Shown piece after piece: positions 7,298 to 14,700 of a DNA stretch of 37,843 nt. Each line of letters begins with the position of its first letter. Position 1 is the stretch's first letter. Below the pieces are notes generated by a model. That model had not been told where the DNA came from. It saw nothing but the letters and a program-made list of their open reading frames with translations, and made no database searches. This stretch comes from GWB1-39-12 sp964435575 (GTDB taxonomy: Bacteria > Patescibacteriota > Microgenomatia > UBA8517), in assembly GCA_964435575.1 (NCBI GenBank), contig CAYSZS010000009.1:1-37843 (forward strand), in the 5' to 3' direction. A program made the position numbers and the translations under genes.

Positions 7298-10200
7298 ATG
7301 ATTTTAGATCTGGTAACGAAAAATTTAATCAGAGAAAAAATTCAAGGTGACATAGAAAGTTACGAAGCTTTCATGCGAGAGGAACACACACAAGGAACAA
7401 ATTGGCCGGTCTTAGAGGGGGAAGAGAGGGAAGGTAAAAGTTGGAATGTTCCGCTTGCGGAAGCGGGAGCGTCTTTTATCCAACAACTTCGTGACAAAAT
7501 ACCGAGTCTTGGCATGTCTCCGGAAACAAAGAGGCGTATTTCCGAATTCATTAAAAATGCAGGACCCAATCTAAAAGAATACGTTAAGAAAAACTGGCGA
7601 GAGCTTGGGATGATTACAGCTCGTGGTCTTGTGGATATTTTTCCTGAACTTCGCTATGCCATAGCACTGAGTGCATCTGGAGCCTTAGCGACTAAAGAAA
7701 TAGCTACATACACTAAGGGGTGGAAAGAACTAAAAAAATCCGGGCAAAAAGCAAACCTTTGGACAGCGTCTCTTGCTTACGCGAGCCAAACGACAATGGT
7801 AAAACTAGGCCTTGAAGAATCCGAAACTGGTTTATCAGATAAGGCAAAGTTGGGGTCTTTTATAGTGGGAGCATTTTCCTCTTTTGCTGGCATAGTTGGT
7901 AGCGAAGTGGCTTCAAGTGTCGTTCGAGTTCCTGTGGGCCGAAGATATGCCGCAACAGCGGTAGCCAGAGCTTTTAGCCAACACCTGGCGCCTTGGGCAC
8001 TTGATGTATTAGCCTCGAAAGCTGGAAAGTTCGAATCAGAGGAGCAGAGGAAAGAGTGGGTAACCAAGGCCAGAAAAGTAAGCGGATTTTATAATACCAC
8101 ACTTGCAACACTCTTCATGTGGGGACAAATAGCCGAGTTATCCCAGCATCCTGAAATAATGTTGGAATCTGCAAGGAGTGCTATTGACACAACTGCTGAA
8201 CTAGCCGAAAATGTCAAAGATTCTCTTGAAGGTGTTGACTTAGAAAAAGCTTCGGAGACAATAGAAGGAAAAATTGTTGAACAAGGGCCTGTCGGAGTTA
8301 TTACAGGAACAATTGAAGCAATTCAGAAAGGAGAACTTCAGCCTACTGAAGCTGGAGTAGAAGGACCAGCAGAAACTCAACCTGGAGCACCAGTTGAAGC
8401 CGCTGCACCCGAGGCGCCCGAGGCTGCTGAACCAGGAGTTCCCGCTCCCGAAGCACCGACCGTTCCAGAAACTCCACTCGAACCATCATGGTTATTTAAT
8501 GCCATAGATTCTGATGGAGATGGACAGGCAGATTTATTTCAATTTGATACCGACAACGATGGAAATCCCGATGCCTCTACAAAATTCGGGGAAGACGGTG
8601 AACCCATTGAGGTGAAAATGTCGGATAATACAAATCTTCTTATTGATCCAAATTCAAAAGGAATTCCAGGATTACAATATCATCTTACCGTACTTCATGG
8701 AAATGAATGGAGTGGGGATGAAATTGCGACTGCCGCTACCCGTGCTTATTCCGAGGGTGTACATGGAGATAATTTTGTCGAAATGGCTAATATCCAAAAG
8801 CCTGAGTTTCCAGCAATCTTGGGCGAAGTTAACGAACAAATCACTCAATATATTAATGATGGAAAAGAGTACGACGACCAAGGAAGAGTTGTTGGGGGAA
8901 CTACTTCTGAAGGACAACATCTGGCCTTCGCGGTAGAAGGAAAAGGGGTACAACACCTTCAATTTGAAATTGCTAACGCCAATCAAAATCTTTCACCCGA
9001 TCAGGTTGCCAAAATGGCGCAGATTGCATTCGTGCAAAAGATAGATCCTGATAACACTGGAGAAGTAGGCACTTTTGTCAGAACTTTCGATCTTTCAAAA
9101 ATTGAGGCCCCACCCCCTCCACCCGAAGCTGTCAGTAAAGTTGAAATTCCGGGAGGGACGTGGGGATTGGATAAAGACGGAAATGTCGTAGAGGCAACTC
9201 TGCCTGACGGACGTCACCTATCTTTTGAAGGTACAGGCGTTCAACCATATCAGGAAGCCTTCGCTGACCTTCGCGAGCAAGGCGGGCCTGGCGAAGAAGA
9301 CAATTTAACACCCCTGCAAGTTTCAAAACTAGCCCAAAGAGCCTACGAACAGGGACTTGCAAATCCAGATAAAGTAGTCGACTTGAAAAATCCTGACGCA
9401 TTGCAAAATTTCATTGACCAAAATCTTGAAGCAGTTACCGCACCTCCCGTTCTTGGAGAAAGAGTTCCCGAAAATGACATTATCTTTCCCGATAACAATA
9501 ATGATGGGGAACCTGATGGAACTTGGTATAGAGATAAAGATAATAATATTGTTGGCGGAAGAACTTCAGAAGATGAAAATCTTGCCTTTTACACAACGGG
9601 TGAGGGTGTGGGAAGATTTCAATGGGAACTTGCCAAACTTCATCCTGACTGGACGCCTGATGAGGTGGCAGAAGCTGCCCAGAGAGCTGTTAGCGATAAA
9701 ATCGGTTTGAATAAGCTAGGTTTAATTGAAAAACCGGTAATTGAGGTTCCTCAAGAGCCCTTGGTTTTACAGATTCAGGATAAACTCCAAGAATTACATC
9801 CTGATTGGACAGAAGAAGAATTACAAAGGGCGGCTTACCTTGAGTCTTTGAAAGGAACTTCACCTGATGATACAGATACCTTGAAAGCCGTTGAAGTACC
9901 TTATATTCCAGTTGAGGAAGAGGTAAGAATTGAGGGTTTGGTAAAAGGACAGGAATTTGATACGGACGGAGATGGAAAAACAGATTCTTGGTGGCTTACA
10001 GATCCGAAGAGTGGTGAAGTTGAGGCAGGACACTTGTCAGATGGAAAAACACTAGTTTTAGGCCCGGATGGAGGACAAAATGGTATCCTCAATGATTATC
10101 TTGCCCACGAAAATCCAAATTTGTCTCCCGATGAAGTTGCAAATATCGCCTCAAATACAGTTAGCGAAAATGATTTGAAACCTCCTCAAGAGGTAGAAGG

Positions 10201-10513
10201 CGAGGCAACCTTTGATAAAATAGTTGGCGAAGGTGAACGTCCGGCAGTAATCGAAACCATGAACCAGCGCATTGCTCAGCTTTCGCTAGAAGACTATCTT
10301 GAAGACATCGGGCTGGGTAAAGATCAAGCATATAACGCAGTTAGGCAAATACAATTTGAGCCCCTAGGAAGAACTGCCATCCCCAATACCCCAATAGGAC
10401 CCGAAGCCTTAAACAGCCTAAATGCCAGAGTAAATATTCCTGAAAAGGGTATTTTCTCCTGGACGATTGCGCCCTGGAATGATTGGCTCAAGGAGAAAGG
10501 AATGCTAAACTGA
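7298..10513 (+). CDS. Large modular repeat protein with Ca-binding-like motifs, C-terminal part
   Basis: 1,071 residues from the ATG at 7298, but coding continues upstream into the previous entry. Residues about 1-330 are helical, with two moderately hydrophobic stretches (RYAIALSASGALATKEIA and GSFIVGAFSSFAGIVGSEVA) that could be membrane helices. A Pro/Ala/Glu linker spans about 350-400. Then come about five modules of roughly 100-150 residues. Each has an acidic turn, a GG-T-DG-LAF strand block and a helix of the form SPDEVAxxAxxAVSE (about 473, 566, 671, 785, 942; a looser one near 838). DxDGDGxxD loops of the thrombospondin-3 or EF-hand kind occur near 404-426, 731-750 and 887-898. No enzyme motif is seen. 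A surface or scaffold role is inference. Confidence 0.8.
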   Translation: MILDLVTKNLIREKIQGDIESYEAFMREEHTQGTNWPVLEGEEREGKSWNVPLAEAGASFIQQLRDKIPSLGMSPETKRRISEFIKNAGPNLKEYVKKNWRELGMITARGLVDIFPELRYAIALSASGALATKEIATYTKGWKELKKSGQKANLWTASLAYASQTTMVKLGLEESETGLSDKAKLGSFIVGAFSSFAGIVGSEVASSVVRVPVGRRYAATAVARAFSQHLAPWALDVLASKAGKFESEEQRKEWVTKARKVSGFYNTTLATLFMWGQIAELSQHPEIMLESARSAIDTTAELAENVKDSLEGVDLEKASETIEGKIVEQGPVGVITGTIEAIQKGELQPTEAGVEGPAETQPGAPVEAAAPEAPEAAEPGVPAPEAPTVPETPLEPSWLFNAIDSDGDGQADLFQFDTDNDGNPDASTKFGEDGEPIEVKMSDNTNLLIDPNSKGIPGLQYHLTVLHGNEWSGDEIATAATRAYSEGVHGDNFVEMANIQKPEFPAILGEVNEQITQYINDGKEYDDQGRVVGGTTSEGQHLAFAVEGKGVQHLQFEIANANQNLSPDQVAKMAQIAFVQKIDPDNTGEVGTFVRTFDLSKIEAPPPPPEAVSKVEIPGGTWGLDKDGNVVEATLPDGRHLSFEGTGVQPYQEAFADLREQGGPGEEDNLTPLQVSKLAQRAYEQGLANPDKVVDLKNPDALQNFIDQNLEAVTAPPVLGERVPENDIIFPDNNNDGEPDGTWYRDKDNNIVGGRTSEDENLAFYTTGEGVGRFQWELAKLHPDWTPDEVAEAAQRAVSDKIGLNKLGLIEKPVIEVPQEPLVLQIQDKLQELHPDWTEEELQRAAYLESLKGTSPDDTDTLKAVEVPYIPVEEEVRIEGLVKGQEFDTDGDGKTDSWWLTDPKSGEVEAGHLSDGKTLVLGPDGGQNGILNDYLAHENPNLSPDEVANIASNTVSENDLKPPQEVEGEATFDKIVGEGERPAVIETMNQRIAQLSLEDYLEDIGLGKDQAYNAVRQIQFEPLGRTAIPNTPIGPEALNSLNARVNIPEKGIFSWTIAPWNDWLKEKGMLN

Positions 10514-10516
10514 AAT

Positions 10517-11008
10517 ATGGCTACACTTGATTTTGCCAAAGGAGTTGATTTTTCGCCACTGGAGCGTCTTGGAGTGAATAAAGAGGACGGGATGAAATTT
10601 CTGGCCGCTCTTTCCCCAATGATTGACTTAGAATTTCAATCAAGAATTAAGTCACCTTTTAGCGACGATGAAACGGCTGCTATTGGAACCGAAGCGGAAG
10701 GTAAAGGTATTAAACCCGAAGATGGAATGTTTTTCTTGGAGGAAAAATACCATGCCAAAACAGGCAGATATTTTATGGAAGAAATGCGCCTATTATTCAA
10801 TGAGTATGTGCACCACGCCGCAAATATAATTGTAAAAGCAAGGCGTGATGCTGAAACTTTTGCAGAGTCAGGTGACGAAAACACCAAAAAGTTCGACCAA
10901 CTCATGAATGAGAAAAAGTATGAAGAAGCTGCAAAGCTTTTTGACGAAGTTTTAAGTAAAACTGAAAAGCCACAAGATTCTTTCAACAGGTCCGGTAAAC
11001 AATACTAA
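10517..11008 (+). CDS. Small acidic helical protein downstream of the repeat protein
   Basis: 163 residues, starting three bases after the repeat-protein stop, so very probably in the same operon. The N-terminal half contains two KPEDG/KEDGM turns each followed by a helix (GVNKEDGMKFLAALSPMIDL and GIKPEDGMFFLEEKYHAKTG), suggesting an internal repeat. The C-terminal half is a charged amphipathic helix (AANIIVKARRDAETFAESGD), with a KKFDQLMNEKKYEEAAKLFD stretch that looks like half a TPR. It has no signal peptide or membrane segment. Its stop codon overlaps that of the convergent rnj gene by two bases. Family not recognised. Confidence 0.75.
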   Translation: MATLDFAKGVDFSPLERLGVNKEDGMKFLAALSPMIDLEFQSRIKSPFSDDETAAIGTEAEGKGIKPEDGMFFLEEKYHAKTGRYFMEEMRLLFNEYVHHAANIIVKARRDAETFAESGDENTKKFDQLMNEKKYEEAAKLFDEVLSKTEKPQDSFNRSGKQY

Positions 11009-12651
11009 ACTTCAACCACAACAGGCAAAATCATCGGCCTCCTGCCGGTCTTTTGGAAGAAGAATTTACCAAGGTAGTCCTGGGTAACTCCGTAAATGAC
11101 CGATTTTTTGATATGTACTTTTTTCTCAACTTGACGCTTAAGTCTTTCGCTAGCCTCCAGCAACAAATCTTTGCTGATTTTCTCGAATATAAAACCGCGG
11201 CTGATTATTTCCGGTATACCAACGATGTTCCTCTTAGCATCAAGTTTGAAAATAACCACGACAACTCCCTCATTTCCCAAAATAGCCCTATCGCCAAGAA
11301 CAACTTTCCCAACATCCCCTACGCCAAGTCCGTGCACCATGACTGTTTTAACCGGAACCTTCTCGCCGAGTCTTGCCTGGCCGTTTTCAAATTCAACACT
11401 TTCTCCGGGTTTTAAAGTAAATACACTGTCCGGATTTGCACCGACACTCACTGCCAATTTCTTATAGGAATGCATAAAACGGATGGCTCCACCTATAGGA
11501 ATAAAATAGTTTGGTTTTACTATATTAAATAATTCTCTAATATCTTCTTGATTTCCGTGACCTGATACATACAATCCTTCGTTCATGTCGTAGTAGTGAA
11601 CGTCAACACCCTTATCGATTAACGCATCAATAACAAAGTCCTCACTCTCTTTTGTGTATGGAGGAGCAGGATCTGCAGAGAAAATGAATGTATCTCCGTC
11701 CTCAACAGAAACTCTTTCGTGTTCGCCGATTGCAATTCTATATAATGAACTTCCAATCTGACCATAACAACCCGAAACTATATACATCAGCTCATTTCTT
11801 CTTAATCTTTGCGCTTCTTTTAAAGAAATTACCGTATCCCTTCTATATTTCAGGTAGCCGAGATTGTAAGCAATGTCAGTCTTTTTCTGAACCGACCGAC
11901 CAATGAAAACAACCTGCCTGCCTACTTTTTCTGCAACATTTATCATCTGTTGAAATCTTCCGATACTTGAAGATATAGCCGTCATAAAGAGTGTGTTTTC
12001 CGCTTTCTTTGCAATATTATCCATATTGCCCTCAATGTGTCTTTCACCTTTTGTAAAACCGGGTTTATTTGATCCCAAACAATCCGAGGCAAGGAATAAA
12101 ACCCCCTTTCCGGCAAGTTCTTTGGCTCTTTCAATATCAAAAGGCTTACCGATAACAGGATTTTGATCCAATTTATGATCCGGAAGGTGTAAAGCTCTTC
12201 CGTCCGGTGTGTCTATAGCAAATCCGACCGTATCCGGAACCGAGTGTGTAACTCTAAAAGGGGAGATTTTGAAAGGACCAACGCTGAATTCCTCGAAATC
12301 AGGGTTAAAGGTGTTAATATGATAATTTTTCAATCCGTAATCTTTGAATTTATCCTTCAGAAACTCCGTTACCAAAGGCGCTGCCCAAATTTGTGTATTG
12401 ACTTCTCTAAGGAGGAAAGGGAGTGCTCCTATATGGTCTTCATGTCCATGCGAAATTATAATCCCGGAAAGCCTATCTTTATTCTTAACGACATAAGAGA
12501 AATCCGGTATCACAAGATCCACTCCAGGCATTTCAAGGTCGGGAAACCCAACTCCGCAGTCGACAATCATGATCTTGCCGTCTGCTTCGTAGACATACAA
12601 ATTCTCCGTAACGCTTACGGTTCCTGATAATGCTATAAACTTTAGTGACAT
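11005..12651 (-). CDS. rnj: Ribonuclease J (metallo-beta-lactamase/beta-CASP)
   Basis: Endo- and 5'-exoribonuclease for mRNA decay and RNA maturation. The zinc motif SHGHEDHIG sits at about 66-73, motif 3 FRVTHSVPDT and motif 4 LPDHKLDQ follow, then the beta-CASP motifs ASDCLGSN, FIGRSVQKK and VSGHGNQED. Motif C, usually PxHGE with a metal-binding His, reads IPIGGAIRF here. The C-terminal domain is present (FIFEKISKDLLLEA through the end). About 548 residues, normal for the family. The ATG at 12651 (MSLKFIALSG) is chosen over an upstream TTG at 12675 because homologues start at this strand. It ends the RNA-processing block. Confidence 0.95.
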   Translation of the reverse strand: MSLKFIALSGTVSVTENLYVYEADGKIMIVDCGVGFPDLEMPGVDLVIPDFSYVVKNKDRLSGIIISHGHEDHIGALPFLLREVNTQIWAAPLVTEFLKDKFKDYGLKNYHINTFNPDFEEFSVGPFKISPFRVTHSVPDTVGFAIDTPDGRALHLPDHKLDQNPVIGKPFDIERAKELAGKGVLFLASDCLGSNKPGFTKGERHIEGNMDNIAKKAENTLFMTAISSSIGRFQQMINVAEKVGRQVVFIGRSVQKKTDIAYNLGYLKYRRDTVISLKEAQRLRRNELMYIVSGCYGQIGSSLYRIAIGEHERVSVEDGDTFIFSADPAPPYTKESEDFVIDALIDKGVDVHYYDMNEGLYVSGHGNQEDIRELFNIVKPNYFIPIGGAIRFMHSYKKLAVSVGANPDSVFTLKPGESVEFENGQARLGEKVPVKTVMVHGLGVGDVGKVVLGDRAILGNEGVVVVIFKLDAKRNIVGIPEIISRGFIFEKISKDLLLEASERLKRQVEKKVHIKKSVIYGVTQDYLGKFFFQKTGRRPMILPVVVEV

Positions 12652-12659
12652 ACGAATTT

Positions 12660-12797
12660 GTATAATGCTAATCAACGAATGAATGCGAATGCTACGAATA
12701 GATACTAATTCTGTAGATTTCAGCGCTATTATCTAAAACCCAAAGCATTCGTATTTATTAGAATGCATTGGCATTATTCGAATTTATTAGCATCATT
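12660..12797. repeat. Long imperfect inverted repeat between udg and rnj
   Basis: The spacer is made of repeated CGAATA, AATGC and GCTAAT words. The half near rnj, read in reverse complement, matches the half near the uracil-DNA glycosylase gene with small gaps, giving one long, imperfect stem. No T-tract follows. The words are not shared with neighbouring spacers. Confidence 0.6.
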
Positions 12798-12799
12798 AT

Positions 12800-13420
12800 C
12801 TATACAAGCTGCATTTGTTCAACTTTTTCTTTCTTACTACTTTCTTTATTCTTGACCCCTTCCAATATTCCAGGTAGTTTTTTGAAATCCTCCACGGTTT
12901 GTTCTTTAACAGATGGATTTCTTAATCCTGCTGCAGGATGATACATGGGAACAATAACCAAAACATCACCTTCCCAGTTTACATCAAACTTCTTGCCATG
13001 CACTCCCGTAATTTTAGCATTCGCTAAAAATTTTCCCATCGAGAAACGTCCCAATGTAACTATAATCTTCGGGCTTATTATATCAATCATTTGATCCAAA
13101 TAGAGGCCGTAGGCTTTAATTTCATCAGGCTCAGGATCACGATTTTGGGGAGGACGGTGGTGAACAACATTTGTAATAAATACTTTTTCCCGAATCAAGC
13201 CGGCCGTTGTAAGGAGTTGGTTAAGAAATGCTCCGGCATTACCTACAAAAGGTCTTCCTTTTTGGTCTTCATAATAACCGGGTCCCTCGCCTATAAACAT
13301 GATTTCTGTTTCTGAACTCCCCTCACCAAAAACAAGATTCGTTGCACCTTTTCTCAAGGGCAAGGCCGTGTCATCTGCCATTCGCTTTTTTAATTCATTA
13401 AGTTTCTCTTGTTTATCCAT
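12800..13420 (-). CDS. Uracil-DNA glycosylase, family 4-like, without Fe-S cysteines
   Basis: Removes uracil from DNA in base excision repair. Motif A reads GEGPGYYEDQKGRPFVGNAG (residues 44-63), the middle motif NVVHHRPPQNRDPEPDEI at 84-101, and the C-terminal motif HPA at 161-163 is followed by LRNPS. Families 4 and 5 normally hold a 4Fe-4S cluster with four cysteines: two near the N terminus, one before RPP and one after the Glu-Ile helix. Here the protein has no cysteine at all; HHRPP replaces the usual CRPP form. The 206-residue length is normal. The charged C-terminal tail is probably flexible. Confidence 0.93.
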   Translation of the reverse strand: MDKQEKLNELKKRMADDTALPLRKGATNLVFGEGSSETEIMFIGEGPGYYEDQKGRPFVGNAGAFLNQLLTTAGLIREKVFITNVVHHRPPQNRDPEPDEIKAYGLYLDQMIDIISPKIIVTLGRFSMGKFLANAKITGVHGKKFDVNWEGDVLVIVPMYHPAAGLRNPSVKEQTVEDFKKLPGILEGVKNKESSKKEKVEQMQLV

Positions 13421-13440
13421 TTTTCTTCAAATTCCAAATC

Positions 13441-13507
13441 CTAATATCTAAATACTAAACAAGTCCAGTGTTCTAAATTTAAATATTGTTTAGAATTTAG
13501 AATTTAG
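13441..13507. repeat. Spacer hairpin between Lon-like gene and udg
   Basis: Arms 13441-13462 and 13486-13507 pair at 19 of 22 positions around a 23-base loop. The words are CTAAAT, TTCTAA and TAAACAA. No T-tract follows either arm. Confidence 0.7.
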
Positions 13508-13539
13508 TACTTAGTATTTTAAAGTTTAATTCATTAAAC

Positions 13540-14583
13540 TTATTGAAGGAATTGTTTTACGTTTTCAGTGGTAACTTTAAACGTTTGAATTTTTCCCTCA
13601 ACCATATCCATTGCCACTTTCCTAACAATTCCTTGAATAGTTCTCTCAAGTGTTCTCATCCCGGCATCATAACCAAGTGGTCTTACAATTTGCGGCCAGA
13701 CGGCTTCGTCAATTACCAAGGCCTCGACCGGAATTCCCGACTGCCTAATTATTTTCGGAAGCATATACTGCCTCCCTATTGTTATTTTCTCTTGGTCTGA
13801 ATAAGAAGGCATCTGAATGGGCTCCAGTCTGTCCAAAACCGCAGTCGAAATACTGTGAGTATTGTTGGCTGTTGCGATAAACATAACCTCAGATAGATCA
13901 AACGGATAGTCAAGATAATGATCGCTAAAACTTCTGTTCTGCTCGGGATCCAAAAGTTCAACCAAAACACCCATTATAGAAGACCTTCCTTCGTCGGTAA
14001 CCCTGTCGATTTCATCCAGCAAGATAACACAGTTTTTACTTTTTGTTGTCCTTAGGGCCTTAATTATTTTTCCGGGTTCTGCTTCGGGATGCATACGGGA
14101 TTGTCCTCTTAGGTCCAGAGGATCTCCCATTCCTCCAAAAGGAATTCTAGCAAAGTTTCTTCCCATTGCTTCAGCTATCGAGAACGCAATTGTAGTTTTT
14201 CCAGTACCAACAAGTCCCACAAAACAAAGTATCGGAGCTCGCAGTATATCCTCTCCTTCACCCTTTTCCTGTTTAAGACGCATTACGGAAATGTATTCAA
14301 GGATTCTGTCTTTAATCTCGTTAAGTCCGTGGTGGTTTTTATCCAATATTTCTCTGGCGTGATTAAGGTCAAGTATATCCTCTGTTCGTACGTTCCAAGG
14401 AAGAGTTAAAATCCAGTCAATATATTTGTTTAACCTATCAAACTCCGGTAGGAAGGTGGGGGAGGTAGTTAAGCCTTTGAGTTGTTCCAATCTAAGAATA
14501 ATCTCGCTCCTTAACTCTTCGGGAATATCGGCAGTTTTAATTGCCGTTGAAAGAGAATCTAATTGATCTGTTATGTCGGACAT
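13540..14583 (-). CDS. Lon-like AAA+ ATPase without protease domain
   Basis: The 347 residues match the middle of Lon. The helical linker LPWNVRTEDILDLNHAREIL with GLNEIKDRILEYISV (about 61-100) is followed by the AAA+ core with Walker A GLVGTGKT (123-130), Walker B ILLDEIDR (187-194), sensor 1 in TANN (about 238-241), the Arg finger in LDRLE (about 250-254) and the lid with sensor 2 (GMRTLERTIQG). The LON substrate-binding domain and the C-terminal Ser-Lys protease domain are both absent, and the stop follows the lid directly. It may act as a stand-alone unfoldase or chaperone; that is inference. Confidence 0.9.
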   Translation of the reverse strand: MSDITDQLDSLSTAIKTADIPEELRSEIILRLEQLKGLTTSPTFLPEFDRLNKYIDWILTLPWNVRTEDILDLNHAREILDKNHHGLNEIKDRILEYISVMRLKQEKGEGEDILRAPILCFVGLVGTGKTTIAFSIAEAMGRNFARIPFGGMGDPLDLRGQSRMHPEAEPGKIIKALRTTKSKNCVILLDEIDRVTDEGRSSIMGVLVELLDPEQNRSFSDHYLDYPFDLSEVMFIATANNTHSISTAVLDRLEPIQMPSYSDQEKITIGRQYMLPKIIRQSGIPVEALVIDEAVWPQIVRPLGYDAGMRTLERTIQGIVRKVAMDMVEGKIQTFKVTTENVKQFLQ

Positions 14584-14613
14584 AATCTTTAAGATCCTTC
14601 GCCTTTACGCCAC

Positions 14614-14675
14614 CGCTAAAGCTCTAGCGACACGCGGTCTGGCTCAGGATGAATGTGATTTTTAACTCACATTCA
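14614..14675. repeat. Two hairpins in the pnp to Lon-like spacer
   Basis: Arms 14650-14658 and 14667-14675 form a perfect nine-base stem (TGAATGTGA/TCACATTCA) with an eight-base loop. A smaller stem, CGCTA/TAGCG, sits at 14614-14629. A GGCTCAGGATGA piece at about 14641 and a matching ATCCTTCGCC at about 14594 look like a split copy of the short palindromic repeat. The lack of a T-run argues against a simple terminator. Confidence 0.6.
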
Positions 14676-14700
14676 CTTTATCACAAAGCTTGAGGGTTTT

